Positions 1-9,151 of a stretch of 51,043 nucleotides of DNA are shown piece after piece. Within the stretch, counting starts at the first letter, position 1. Each line of letters begins with the position of its first letter. Source of the stretch: MAG-121220-bin8 sp965655865 (lineage in GTDB: Bacteria; Bacteroidota; Bacteroidia; Flavobacteriales; Flavobacteriaceae); contig CBFHJJ010000009.1 of NCBI GenBank assembly GCA_965655865.1, forward strand, positions 1 through 51,043. The letters are read 5' to 3'. Below the pieces are notes generated by a model. It saw only the letters and a program-made list of their open reading frames with translations. It was not told the origin of the DNA and searched no databases. A program made the position numbers and the translations under genes.

Positions 1-39
1 ATAACTCTTATAGATATTTTAGTAGCACATAAAAAATAA
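1..39 (+). CDS. 3' end of an upstream gene, probably a MotA/TolQ/ExbB proton channel (partial)
   Basis: An open frame enters from the left edge and reads ITLIDILVAHKK before a TAA at 37-39, five bases before the next ATG. Twelve residues are too few to identify a family. I infer an ExbB/TolQ-type proton channel only because the next genes are a small membrane protein and two ExbD proteins, the usual flavobacterial order. It could be another gene. Confidence 0.45.
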   Translation: MTLIDILVAHKK

Positions 40-44
40 TTAAT

Positions 45-494
45 ATGAATTATCAAAAACTAACTAACTACTTAGTAGTAGTTCTTGGACTTTTAGGACT
101 TGGATTTCTGTTAGCTATTCTCTTTCAAGGAGATGATACTATTGAAATGAATGCTTTACAAGGTGATTTTGGAAGTGTTTCTTATATTATATATTTAGCT
201 CAAGTTGTTTTAGCAATTACTGTTCTTCTTTCACTTGGTTTTTCTTTGAAAAATTTAGCTTCAGATAAACAAAAAATGATAGGGTCATTAAAAGCAATTG
301 GAGCGTTTCTAGTTGTTTTAGTAGTAGCTTATCTTTTTTCATCTGGTGAAGAAACTCCATTACAAGATGGAGAGTTTCTTTCTGCTTCTGGTGCAAGATG
401 GGTAGAGACAGGTATTCGTATGTTTTACTTTTTAACAGTTATTGCAGTTGGTGCTATGGGGTTTGGTTCTGTTAGAAAATTAATAAAAAAATAA
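45..494 (+). CDS. Small inner-membrane protein of the exbB-exbD cluster
   Basis: This 149-residue protein has about four hydrophobic segments, near residues 8-27, 46-67, 83-99 and 125-142, with short polar links and a basic C terminus (RKLIKK). I know no enzymatic motif in it. Its place directly before two exbD genes, with one base between its stop region and the next ATG, indicates cotranscription and probably a role as an accessory of the proton-driven ExbB-ExbD motor. No molecular function can be named from sequence. The start is the first ATG, five bases after the preceding stop. Confidence 0.75.
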   Translation: MNYQKLTNYLVVVLGLLGLGFLLAILFQGDDTIEMNALQGDFGSVSYIIYLAQVVLAITVLLSLGFSLKNLASDKQKMIGSLKAIGAFLVVLVVAYLFSSGEETPLQDGEFLSASGARWVETGIRMFYFLTVIAVGAMGFGSVRKLIKK

Positions 495-495
495 A

Positions 496-1113
496 ATGGC
501 AAGAAAATCACCCGAAGTTAATGCTGGATCGATGGCTGATATTGCTTTCTTGCTACTAATCTTTTTTTTAGTAACAACTACAATTGAAACTGATTCAGGT
601 ATTAACAGAAAACTTCCTCCAATGGATGAGATCATTGATCCTCCAGTAATTAAAGAGAGAAACATATTTACAGTTGTTGTAAATAAGAACAATATGATTT
701 TAGTTGAGGAAAAATTAATGGATTTATCTGATGTTAGAAGTTCAGCTGTCAAATTTTTAGATAATGGTGGTGGTATTGGTGAGGAAGAGTGTTCATACTG
801 TGAAGGCGAAAAGGACAGATCATCCTCTGATAATCCTGAAAAAGCTATTATTTCTTTAAAAAACGATAGAGAGACTGATTATAAAGTTTATATATCAGTT
901 CAAAATGAACTTGTTGCAGCTTATAATGAGTTAAGAGATAGAGAATTTACAAAGAAATTTCCAAACGATAGAATGACCTTTGTTGAGGCTAATAAGATGT
1001 ATTCTGATCCTAGAACAAGTGTTAAGGTAAAAACAAGTCTTAAGCCAAAACTTGATGAAATTAAAAAAATGTTCCCTCAAAAATTATCTGAGGCTGAACC
1101 TAATAAAAAGTAA
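496..1113 (+). CDS. exbD: ExbD/TolR-family biopolymer transport protein, long form
   Basis: ExbD proteins couple the proton-motive force to TonB and energise outer-membrane receptors. One N-terminal transmembrane helix (about residues 13-33, GSMADIAFLLLIFFLV) carries Asp15, which aligns with the proton-carrying Asp25 of E. coli ExbD. The rest is the periplasmic domain. At 205 residues it is longer than the usual 130-160. The excess is a charged insert near residues 95-115 that contains a CxxC pair (CSYC). It is followed after six bases by a second exbD. The four TonB-dependent receptors in this window are plausible clients. Family assignment is firm; the role of the CxxC insert is unknown. 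Confidence 0.9.
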   Translation: MARKSPEVNAGSMADIAFLLLIFFLVTTTIETDSGINRKLPPMDEIIDPPVIKERNIFTVVVNKNNMILVEEKLMDLSDVRSSAVKFLDNGGGIGEEECSYCEGEKDRSSSDNPEKAIISLKNDRETDYKVYISVQNELVAAYNELRDREFTKKFPNDRMTFVEANKMYSDPRTSVKVKTSLKPKLDEIKKMFPQKLSEAEPNKK

Positions 1114-1119
1114 GTAAAT

Positions 1120-1599
1120 ATGTCAAAGTTTAAAAAGAAAAAAGGAGGAGAGTTACCTGCGATTTCTACAGCATCACTTCCTGATATTGTATTTATGCTT
1201 TTGTTTTTCTTTATGGTAGCTACTGTAATGAGAGATAATACATTAATGGTTGATAATAAACTTCCGGCTGCTGATCAAGTTCAAAAACTTGATAAAAAGG
1301 ATCGTGTTATATACATCTATGCTGGTAAACCGAGTTCCAGATATAAAACTAAATATGGAAATCAAGCTAAAATTCAATTGAACGATAAGTTTTCTGTTGT
1401 TTCTGACGTAGGAGCTTATATTCTTGCTGAAAGAGCCACAAAACGTGAAGAACTTCAAAATGTATTAACAACTGCTTTAAAAGTAGATGGTGAAACGAAC
1501 ATGGGGCTTATTTCAGATATAAAACAAGAATTGAGAAAGGTTAATGCGCTTAAAATTAATTACACAACCAGAATAGGTAATTATACTCAAAACAATTAA
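1120..1599 (+). CDS. exbD: ExbD/TolR-family biopolymer transport protein, second copy
   Basis: This 159-residue ExbD has a basic N terminus (KFKKKKGG), a transmembrane helix at about residues 20-40 and Asp22 in the SLPDIVFMLLFFFMV motif, the expected proton-binding position. The C-terminal part is a periplasmic domain without the CxxC insert of its upstream neighbour. Tandem, diverged exbD genes are normal in Bacteroidota and probably form a mixed ExbB-ExbD complex. A terminator hairpin lies 23 bases after the stop, so the operon probably ends here and the barrel gene that follows has its own transcript or is read through. Confidence 0.92.
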   Translation: MSKFKKKKGGELPAISTASLPDIVFMLLFFFMVATVMRDNTLMVDNKLPAADQVQKLDKKDRVIYIYAGKPSSRYKTKYGNQAKIQLNDKFSVVSDVGAYILAERATKREELQNVLTTALKVDGETNMGLISDIKQELRKVNALKINYTTRIGNYTQNN

Positions 1600-1621
1600 T
1601 CTTTATCTTTTTACAAATTTT

Positions 1622-1651
1622 AAAAAAGCATCCTTTCAGGGTGCTTTTTTT
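1622..1651 (+). terminator. Intrinsic terminator after the exbD pair
   Basis: A GCATCCT/AGGGTGC stem (one G-U pair) with a three-base loop is flanked by six A residues upstream and a run of T residues downstream. This is a classical rho-independent terminator 23 bases after the second exbD stop. Confidence 0.85.
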
Positions 1652-1677
1652 ATTTATAATAAGTTAAATTTGAGCTT

Positions 1678-2352
1678 ATGAGGTTTTTAGTTTCGTTATT
1701 ATTGTTAATTAGCTTTTCTACAAGTTTTTCTCAGAAAAATGATATTGATAATAAGTACTTAGAAGATCAATTCTATTTAGGATTGTATTACAGTACTCTT
1801 AATAGCTCTCCAGAAAATTTTAATCAAAATAAATTTTCAAGCACTCTAAATTTTGGATTTATAAGGGATTTACCTTTGAACAAAGAAAGAAACTTTGGTG
1901 TTGGTATAGGGGCAGGACTGTCTTTAAGCTCCTCTAGTAGTAACTTAAAACTTAATGCGTTAAATGATGTGATTAGTGGAGAAATAGTCAGTGGTGAAGA
2001 TTTTACTAAAAATAAGTGGAACACTTCTAGTATTGAAATTCCTTTTGAGATTAGATGGCGTACCTCAACACCAACAAATTATAAATTTTGGAGAGTTTAT
2101 GCAGGTATTAAAACCAGCTATTTAATTGGTAGTAAATATAAATTTGAATCACTTAATAATAATTACTCTCTTCAAGATCTTCCCTTTAGAAAAACACAAT
2201 CTGGAATAACTGTAAACGCTGGTAACAATACTTGGAATTTGGGACTCTATATGGGTTTAAATCCAATTTTCAATGAAGAATTTGGTCAAAATAACCCTAA
2301 GTTGAAAAATTTAAAAGAGTTTAAGCTTGGGCTAATATTTTATATTTTATAA
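1678..2352 (+). CDS. porT: PorT-like outer-membrane beta-barrel protein
   Basis: This 224-residue protein has a signal peptide (about residues 1-18, cleaved near SFSQ), then alternating amphipathic strands and a C-terminal strand ending FKLGLIFYIL, typical of a small eight-stranded porin-like barrel. The PorT family is needed for type IX secretion and gliding in Bacteroidota, and genes of this type commonly sit just downstream of the exbB-exbD-exbD cluster in flavobacteria. That context supports PorT, but other outer-membrane barrels have the same architecture, so I hold the name with moderate confidence. The presence of gldD, gldE and a T9SS cargo gene elsewhere in the window fits. Confidence 0.6.
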   Translation: MRFLVSLLLLISFSTSFSQKNDIDNKYLEDQFYLGLYYSTLNSSPENFNQNKFSSTLNFGFIRDLPLNKERNFGVGIGAGLSLSSSSSNLKLNALNDVISGEIVSGEDFTKNKWNTSSIEIPFEIRWRTSTPTNYKFWRVYAGIKTSYLIGSKYKFESLNNNYSLQDLPFRKTQSGITVNAGNNTWNLGLYMGLNPIFNEEFGQNNPKLKNLKEFKLGLIFYIL

Positions 2353-2481
2353 TTTTACCCTAAAGAATTTATATATTCCTCAAGTAATGGTTATAAAATC
2401 TTATAGTTTTACAATTTTATTTATATTTACAGGATTATATAAATACAAAACAACCAATAAAAATTAAAAACAAACTTTATT

Positions 2482-5385
2482 ATGAAAAGAATTTTGTCAA
2501 TGATTGCTGTACTATTTAGTACAATTATTTTTGCTCAAACGACCGTAACAGGATCCGTTACTGACGAAAATAACAATCCAATTCCTGGTGCTAATGTTGT
2601 TGCTGGTGCTACAACAGGTACAGTTGCTGATTTTGATGGTAATTTTTCACTTTCTGTGGATCAAATGCCTCCATTTTCAATCACTGTTTCCAGTGTTGGT
2701 TTTGACTCTGTTACATTAAATGTTTCAGCATCAAACTTAAATTTCAATGTTCAATTAACGGAATCTCAAAATTTACTTGATGAGATCGTTGTTTCAGCTT
2801 CAAGAATAGCTGAGAGATTATTTGAATCTCCTGTAACAATTGAAAAATTTGACTATAAAGATATTGCTCAATCTACTGGAGCTGATTTTTACAGTAGTTT
2901 AGAAGGACTTAAAGGAGTTCAAATTAACTCTGGAGGGTTATTTCTTCAACAAGTTAATACTAGAGGTTTCTCAACTATTTATAATAATGGTTTTGTTCAA
3001 TTAGTTGATGGAATGAACAATGAAGCTCCTGGTTTAGGTTTTTCAGCGGGTAACTTACTTGGTATACATGAACTTGATATTCAAAGTGTAGAATTAATGC
3101 CTGGAGCTGCTTCAGCTTTATATGGTGCAAATGCTACTAAAGGTATCTTATTTATGAATAGTAAAAATCCATTTGATTTTCAAGGAGTAAGTGCTACATA
3201 CAAGCACGGTATTACTTCTCAAGAAGCTGCTGGTGAAAATGACTATTATGATTTTGCTTTTAGAGCTGCTAATAAGTTTAGTGATAAATTCGCTGCTAAA
3301 ATTACTCTTAGTTACCAAGAAGGTGAAGACTGGCATGCAGTTGATTACAGAGACATAAACCATTTAGATGGTCGTTTTATTGACGGAAGTGTTGAAGCTC
3401 AAAACCCAAGAGATTTCCCTGATTATGATGGTGTAAATGTTTATGGTGATATAGGTCAGAGATTTAATATGACTGATGTTTTTAGAGGAGTTGTGATCCC
3501 TCAGCTTGTTGCTGGAGGTTTATTATCTCCCGCTGGTGGAGCTCAGGTTAATGCTATTTTTGCAAATTTCTCACCAAATTTCTTTGGAAATTATCAGATT
3601 AATGCAAGTGGTTATAATGAAGTTGACTTAATTGATAATAAAGCATCTAGTTTTAAAACGGATATCGCTTTTCATTATAAGCCAACTGAAGACTCAGAAA
3701 TTATTTTGAATTCAAAAATTGGTTCAGGTAACACTATGTTGCATGCAACTAACAGAAATATGCTTAAAAACTTTGGTCTTCAACAACACAAGATTGAATA
3801 TAAAAATAGAAATTTAGGTTTAAGATTTTACCATACTGGTGAAAATTCAGGAAATACTCACGATGTATCTGCTTTAGGTGCAGTAATGACAATAGCTCAA
3901 CCGGGTGGACTTACTAAATATTTTGGTGATTATTTAGGAGCTTATTTTGGTCAACTTCCTTATGCAATAGATCCAAATCCAGTTGCTGGATTAAATACTA
4001 TGATTAATTACGCTTTTGCAGGGTATGATCTTAATTTTCTTCTTGGTAAAGGTGGTGATTTAGGAGTTCACGCTGCCGCTAGAAAAGCTGCTGATGCTAA
4101 CATGTTAGTTCCAGGATCTGCTGCTTGGAATACTGCTTACGAAAGAGCTGTAAGTAACGGTATAGACGTATTTGCTGGTGGTGCTGGTATATTAGATACT
4201 TCGCAGTCAAATAGTTTTGAAGCTGATTATAATCTTCAAGACTTAGTAGAAGGTGTTGACATTATTGTTGGAGCTTCTTACAGAGATTATATACTAAGAT
4301 CTAACGGAACACTTTTTACTGATTATACTGACCCAATTGAATTTACTGATATGGGACTTTATGCTCAAGCGCAAAAAGATATAATGGGTGGAGCTGTAAA
4401 ATTAACAGGTTCTATGAGATACGATAAAAGTGAATTTTTTGAAGGAACTGTAACACCAAGAATAGGTGCACTTATTTTCCTTTCAGAAAATCAAAACCTT
4501 AGAGTTTCTTACCAAACAGGTTTCCAAAATCCAGCTGCTCAAGACCAGTACATTGGTCTTGATATAGGTCAAGCTGTATTAATGGGATCATCACCTGATA
4601 ATGTTGATAGATTTAACATGAGATTAAGAGGTGCTTCTGGTAATTCGTTCAACGTTACAGGAAATCAAGTTAAAATGAATTCTTATACTGTTGCTTCAGT
4701 TCAAGCTGGTGCACCAGTTGCTGCAGGAGACTTAGGCAATGTTGGTCCTCAAAATGTTAAATCATTTGATTTAGGATACAGGGTTAACGGAAAGAAAACT
4801 GCTTTAGATATTAATGCTTACTACACTAAGTGGGATAACTTTATTTCTGCTGTTAATGTTATTACTCCGCTTTACGGAAGTGCTTCTAACATGATGGGAC
4901 TTTACGCATTATCTCAAGGAGACTATAAAGTATTTAGTTACGATGCTAATACTGACGAAATTGTTAACACATACGGAGTTAGTGCAGGATTTGAAACTAA
5001 TATCTTAAACACTTTTGATTTAAGCGGTACTTATTCATATAACAAAATGCAATTTGACAATCCTAACTCAGATTATGAATCTGGTTTTAACACACCTGAA
5101 AATAGAGTAGTGTTAACTCTTGGTTCAGCTAAATTAGCTGAGAATTTTTCTTTCAATGTTACTGCTAAATACCATGATAATTTTATGTGGGAGCAGTCAG
5201 GTTTTCAAGATGCAATGATTCCTGCTAGAACAACGTTTGATGCTTCAATGCTTTTTCAATTACCAAGTTTAAACTCTAGAGTTAAAATTGGTGGAACTAA
5301 TTTAGGTGGAGAAGAATATTTCATGATGGCTGGTTCTGGTGCAATTGGAAGTCAATTCTATGTAGGATTTACTATAAATCCATAA
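2482..5385 (+). CDS. TonB-dependent receptor with N-terminal carboxypeptidase-regulatory-like domain
   Basis: This 967-residue outer-membrane importer has a signal peptide (residues 1-18, ending IFAQ), a CarboxypepD_reg-like beta-sandwich (about 20-95, VTGSVTDENNNPIPGANV), a plug (about 100-230, with DEIVVSASR as a TonB-box-like start) and a large 22-strand barrel to the C terminus. The N-terminal domain is shared with SusC-type receptors, but no susD follows, so it is not a classical Sus pair. The ligand cannot be told. An imperfect -7 box (TATATTTA, 2422-2429) lies upstream and a strong terminator downstream, so it is probably monocistronic. Frequent C-ending codons such as AAC hint at high expression. 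Confidence 0.88.
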   Translation: MKRILSMIAVLFSTIIFAQTTVTGSVTDENNNPIPGANVVAGATTGTVADFDGNFSLSVDQMPPFSITVSSVGFDSVTLNVSASNLNFNVQLTESQNLLDEIVVSASRIAERLFESPVTIEKFDYKDIAQSTGADFYSSLEGLKGVQINSGGLFLQQVNTRGFSTIYNNGFVQLVDGMNNEAPGLGFSAGNLLGIHELDIQSVELMPGAASALYGANATKGILFMNSKNPFDFQGVSATYKHGITSQEAAGENDYYDFAFRAANKFSDKFAAKITLSYQEGEDWHAVDYRDINHLDGRFIDGSVEAQNPRDFPDYDGVNVYGDIGQRFNMTDVFRGVVIPQLVAGGLLSPAGGAQVNAIFANFSPNFFGNYQINASGYNEVDLIDNKASSFKTDIAFHYKPTEDSEIILNSKIGSGNTMLHATNRNMLKNFGLQQHKIEYKNRNLGLRFYHTGENSGNTHDVSALGAVMTIAQPGGLTKYFGDYLGAYFGQLPYAIDPNPVAGLNTMINYAFAGYDLNFLLGKGGDLGVHAAARKAADANMLVPGSAAWNTAYERAVSNGIDVFAGGAGILDTSQSNSFEADYNLQDLVEGVDIIVGASYRDYILRSNGTLFTDYTDPIEFTDMGLYAQAQKDIMGGAVKLTGSMRYDKSEFFEGTVTPRIGALIFLSENQNLRVSYQTGFQNPAAQDQYIGLDIGQAVLMGSSPDNVDRFNMRLRGASGNSFNVTGNQVKMNSYTVASVQAGAPVAAGDLGNVGPQNVKSFDLGYRVNGKKTALDINAYYTKWDNFISAVNVITPLYGSASNMMGLYALSQGDYKVFSYDANTDEIVNTYGVSAGFETNILNTFDLSGTYSYNKMQFDNPNSDYESGFNTPENRVVLTLGSAKLAENFSFNVTAKYHDNFMWEQSGFQDAMIPARTTFDASMLFQLPSLNSRVKIGGTNLGGEEYFMMAGSGAIGSQFYVGFTINP

Positions 5386-5404
5386 CAGATAATATAATGT
5401 TAAT

Positions 5405-5432
5405 AAAAAGGCGACTTAGGTCGCCTTTTTTT
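5405..5432 (+). terminator. Intrinsic terminator after the large TonB receptor
   Basis: A perfect GGCGAC/GTCGCC stem with a TTAG loop is bracketed by an A run and at least seven T residues. It separates the receptor transcript from atpD. Confidence 0.92.
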
Positions 5433-5467
5433 ATATAAAAAATTATAGAATTTAACTCATAAAATTT

Positions 5468-5475
5468 TATATTTG
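5468..5475 (+). promoter_or_regulatory. Putative -7 promoter box of atpD
   Basis: TATATTTG matches the Bacteroidota TAnnTTTG -7 consensus and lies 27 bases before the atpD ATG, just after the preceding terminator. No clear -33 TTG is visible. Confidence 0.6.
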
Positions 5476-5502
5476 CCTCATTCAAAATTTAAATATTAAA
5501 TA

Positions 5503-7014
5503 ATGTCAAATTCTATAGGTAAAGTTTCTCAAATCATGGGGCCTGTTGTAGATGTAACTTTTGATACATCTTCAAATAATCTTCCTAAAATCTATGATTC
5601 TCTTGAAATAAAAAAACAAGACGGATCTATATTAGTTCTTGAAGTTCAATCTCACGTTGGTGAAGATATTGTTAGAACTATTTCAATGGATTCAACTGAC
5701 GGATTAAAAAGAGGTGCTGAGGTTGTAGCTACGGGAAGTCCTATTCAAATGCCAATCGGTGATGATGTTTATGGTAGACTATTTAATGTAATTGGAGACT
5801 CTATTGACGGATTAGGAGATTTACCTAAAACTGGTAAAGAAGGTCTTCCTATCCACAGAGAAGCTCCTGATTTTGATCAATTATCAACTTCTACTGAAGT
5901 ATTATTTACTGGTATTAAAGTAATCGATTTAATTGAGCCTTATGCTAAGGGTGGTAAAATTGGATTATTTGGTGGAGCTGGAGTTGGTAAAACTGTTTTG
6001 ATTCAAGAACTAATTAACAATATCGCAAAAGGTCACGGTGGATTATCTGTTTTTGCTGGTGTTGGAGAAAGAACAAGAGAAGGAAATGATCTTCTTAGAG
6101 AAATGCTTGAATCAGGAATTATAAAATATGGTGAAGAATTTGATAAATCCATGGAAGAAGGAGGATGGGATTTAAGCAAAGTTGATAAAAAAGCAATGAA
6201 AGATTCAAAAGCAACATTTGTTTTTGGTCAAATGAACGAACCACCTGGAGCACGTGCTAGAGTTGCTTTGTCAGGTCTTACAATGGCAGAGTATTTTAGA
6301 GATGGTGCTGGTGATGGTCAAGGTAAAGATGTTTTATTTTTCGTAGATAATATTTTTAGATTTACTCAAGCTGGTTCTGAGGTGTCTGCACTACTTGGTA
6401 GAATGCCATCAGCTGTAGGGTATCAACCTACACTAGCTACAGAAATGGGTGCAATGCAAGAAAGAATTACTTCAACTAAAAACGGTTCAATTACATCTGT
6501 TCAAGCTGTATACGTTCCTGCGGATGATTTAACGGATCCTGCACCTGCAACTACTTTTGCTCACTTAGATGCAACTACAGTACTTTCAAGAAAAATTGCT
6601 GAATTAGGAATCTACCCTGCAGTTGATCCTTTAGATTCAACATCTAGAATTTTGGCTCCAGATATTATTGGAGATGATCACTATAATTGTGCTCAAAGAG
6701 TAAAAGAATTATTACAAAAATATAAAGAGCTTCAAGATATTATTGCGATTCTAGGTATGGAAGAATTATCTGAAGAAGATAAGCTTTCTGTATACAGAGC
6801 TAGAAAAGTACAAAGATTTTTATCTCAACCTTTCCACGTAGCTGAACAGTTTACAGGTATACCTGGTGTTTTAGTAGATATTAAAGACACAATTAAAGGT
6901 TTTAATATGATTATGGACGGTGAATTAGATCATCTTCCAGAAGCTGCTTTTAACCTTAAAGGAACGATTGAAGAAGCTATTGAAGCTGGAGAAAAAATGT
7001 TAGCTGAAGCTTAA
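5503..7014 (+). CDS. atpD: F1F0 ATP synthase subunit beta
   Basis: This is the catalytic subunit of the F1 sector, 503 residues, full length. The P-loop GGAGVGKT is at residues 157-164, followed by the catalytic-glutamate segment GERTREGNDL near 188-197. The C-terminal region has EELSEED, a variant of the DELSEED lever. As in other Bacteroidota, atpD and atpC form a two-gene unit apart from the remaining ATP synthase genes, which are not in this window. It has its own -7 box and follows a terminator. An insert near residues 205-235 (EEFDKSMEEGGWD) is longer than in E. coli and, as far as I recall, usual for this phylum. Confidence 0.99.
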   Translation: MSNSIGKVSQIMGPVVDVTFDTSSNNLPKIYDSLEIKKQDGSILVLEVQSHVGEDIVRTISMDSTDGLKRGAEVVATGSPIQMPIGDDVYGRLFNVIGDSIDGLGDLPKTGKEGLPIHREAPDFDQLSTSTEVLFTGIKVIDLIEPYAKGGKIGLFGGAGVGKTVLIQELINNIAKGHGGLSVFAGVGERTREGNDLLREMLESGIIKYGEEFDKSMEEGGWDLSKVDKKAMKDSKATFVFGQMNEPPGARARVALSGLTMAEYFRDGAGDGQGKDVLFFVDNIFRFTQAGSEVSALLGRMPSAVGYQPTLATEMGAMQERITSTKNGSITSVQAVYVPADDLTDPAPATTFAHLDATTVLSRKIAELGIYPAVDPLDSTSRILAPDIIGDDHYNCAQRVKELLQKYKELQDIIAILGMEELSEEDKLSVYRARKVQRFLSQPFHVAEQFTGIPGVLVDIKDTIKGFNMIMDGELDHLPEAAFNLKGTIEEAIEAGEKMLAEA

Positions 7015-7023
7015 AATCATAAT

Positions 7024-7302
7024 ATGCAATTAGAAATAGTAAGTCCTGAAAGTACTTTGCTTACCGCTAATGTGGATTCTGTAATAGTTCCTGGAACTGA
7101 CGGGTCTTTTCAAATGTTGGATAATCACGCACCAATAGTTTCAACTTTAATTTCAGGAAAAATAAAAATATTAGGAGAAATTGAAAACTCAGATAATTTA
7201 TCAGATTTATTTTCAGTTGTTAGTCCTAAAGAAATTCATCTTACAGTTAGCTCAGGTGTTGTTGAGATGAAAGAAAATAAAGTTATTATATTAACTGACT
7301 AG
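7024..7302 (+). CDS. atpC: F1F0 ATP synthase subunit epsilon, short form
   Basis: This 92-residue protein matches the N-terminal beta-sandwich domain of the epsilon subunit (MQLEIVSPESTLLTANVDSVIVPG, with PGTDGSFQMLDNHAP in the middle). It ends where the C-terminal helical hairpin of the 130-140-residue E. coli-type subunit would begin. That hairpin inhibits ATP hydrolysis, so this form should lack this control. Short epsilon subunits are common in Bacteroidota, so this is not a truncation. It starts nine bases after atpD. Confidence 0.95.
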   Translation: MQLEIVSPESTLLTANVDSVIVPGTDGSFQMLDNHAPIVSTLISGKIKILGEIENSDNLSDLFSVVSPKEIHLTVSSGVVEMKENKVIILTD

Positions 7303-7327
7303 TTTTTGTTTTTCTTAATGCTTTTCT

Positions 7328-9151
7328 ATGAAAAAAGTTTTTACACTTTTAATCTTTTTAATTAGCAACTTTTCTGTTTCTCAAGATCAAACTACAGATT
7401 TAGATGAAGTCGTAGTATTATCTTCGAAACTTGATTTGCCCTTTTCTAAAAATTTTAGAACTGTTAATGTTATTAGTTCAGAGGATATTAAAAATAGTCC
7501 AGTAACAAATGTTTCTGATCTTCTTCAAGAAATTACAGGAATAGATGTTAGAAGAAGGGGTGTAGGAGGTGTTCAAGGAGATCTATACATAAGAGGAGGA
7601 GGATTTGATCAAACCTTGCTTTTAGTTGATGGTATGAAAATGGATGATGCTCAAACTGGACATCACACATTAAATATGATTCTTCCACTTTATTTGATTG
7701 AAAGAGTAGAGATAATAAAAGGTCCAGCTGCTAGAATTTTTGGTCAAAATGCTTTTAATGGTGCAATCAATATAGTTACCAAAGATTTTGAAGGGGAAAA
7801 AGGTACTATTCACATGAATCTAAATGAACTTTCTTATGGTTCATTTGAACAAAAAAACATTTCATTATCAACTAAGATTACCGGAGAAAATATCAAATCT
7901 TTGATTAGTTATTCAGGAAATAGATCAGATGGGTATAGACACAATACTGATTATAAAAGAAATAATTACTTTATAAAAACATCTTTTTACACTAAAAAAT
8001 CACCTATTAATATAATTACCTCTTTTAATGAAAATAAATTTGGTGCTAACGGCTTTTATGCTAGTCCTAGCGCAACAGAGCAGTATGAAGAAACTCAGGC
8101 AAGTTTATTAGGTGTAACTACAACAATAAACTCTGAAAAGCTTTCAATTACACCAAGATTATATTGGAGACGTGGTCAAGATGAATATATATACATAAGA
8201 GATAATCCTTCAGTTTACAGGAATCTACATAAAACCAATAAAGTTTCCGCTGAGCTAAGTGGTTCTTATTTTTCTGAGTCAGGTATTACAGGATTTGGTG
8301 TGGATTTGTCTACAGTAAACATTTCAAGTAATAATTTAGGTGAGCACAAACGAACAACAGTTAATCTTTTTGCTGACCATACTTTTAAACTATTTGACGA
8401 AAAGCTATTTATATCACCTGGAATCGCACTTAGTTATTTTTCAGACATGTCTTTTCATTCCTTTCCTGGGATTGATTTAGGATATAATGTGACTTCAGAC
8501 TTTAAAATATACAGTAATATTGGTAAAACTTATAGAATACCAACATATACAGATTTATATTACAGTGACAGAACAACAGTTGGTAATGAAAACTTGAATC
8601 CTGAATCTGCAACTTCAACTGAATTAGGCTTAAAATATAATTCTTCTAATTTCAAGTTCTCAGCTGCATTATTTAATAGAAATGCAAAAAATATAATAGA
8701 TTATGTTAAGACAAGTGAGGACGACTTGTGGAAAGCAGAAAACATAGGATCTTTAACAACAAAAGGGTTCGAATTTGATATATCATACAGTTTTAAAAGT
8801 ACTTATAGCTTGTCAAACGTTAATTCAATTAGTTTAGGATATACTAATATTAATGATGATAATTATGTAAGTGATATTAATTTTTCCAGGTATTCTCTTA
8901 ATTCACTAAAACATCATTTAATATCTAAACTTAATCTAAGCTATTTAAAGAATATTAATCATTCAATTGTGTATAAATATGCTGAACGATCTGACAAGTC
9001 TAATTACTCTGTCTTAGATTCAAAAATCATGTATAAAAAAGGATTATATATTTATATAAATAACATTTTGGATGAAATTTACTCCGAAACTAATCTGGTA
9101 CCAATGCCAGGAAGAAGTTTCTTAGTCGGCTTTAATATTGGAATAGACTAA
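7328..9151 (+). CDS. TonB-dependent receptor, BtuB-like size class
   Basis: This 607-residue receptor has a signal peptide (residues 1-18, ending SVSQ), a TonB-box-like DLDEVVVLSSKL, a plug at about 40-160 with IRGGGFDQTLLLVDG and the VEIIKGPA motif, then a barrel ending in FLVGFNIGID. There is no N-terminal carboxypeptidase-like domain. The length and plug resemble BtuB-type receptors, but no cobalamin riboswitch or B12 gene is near, so the ligand is open. It lies 25 bases after atpC with no visible terminator between. Its last 30 bases overlap the 3' end of the convergent amidohydrolase gene. Confidence 0.87.
   Translation: MKKVFTLLIFLISNFSVSQDQTTDLDEVVVLSSKLDLPFSKNFRTVNVISSEDIKNSPVTNVSDLLQEITGIDVRRRGVGGVQGDLYIRGGGFDQTLLLVDGMKMDDAQTGHHTLNMILPLYLIERVEIIKGPAARIFGQNAFNGAINIVTKDFEGEKGTIHMNLNELSYGSFEQKNISLSTKITGENIKSLISYSGNRSDGYRHNTDYKRNNYFIKTSFYTKKSPINIITSFNENKFGANGFYASPSATEQYEETQASLLGVTTTINSEKLSITPRLYWRRGQDEYIYIRDNPSVYRNLHKTNKVSAELSGSYFSESGITGFGVDLSTVNISSNNLGEHKRTTVNLFADHTFKLFDEKLFISPGIALSYFSDMSFHSFPGIDLGYNVTSDFKIYSNIGKTYRIPTYTDLYYSDRTTVGNENLNPESATSTELGLKYNSSNFKFSAALFNRNAKNIIDYVKTSEDDLWKAENIGSLTTKGFEFDISYSFKSTYSLSNVNSISLGYTNINDDNYVSDINFSRYSLNSLKHHLISKLNLSYLKNINHSIVYKYAERSDKSNYSVLDSKIMYKKGLYIYINNILDEIYSETNLVPMPGRSFLVGFNIGID

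Noticed and set aside
2482..5385. A SusC/SusD polysaccharide utilisation pair
   Set aside because: The receptor has the SusC-like N-terminal domain, but no susD and no glycoside hydrolase gene is next to it; a terminator and atpD follow.
8760..8775. GGGTTCGAATT as a possible tRNA T-arm
   Set aside because: It lies inside the coding region of the BtuB-like receptor, and no acceptor or anticodon stem can be formed around it.
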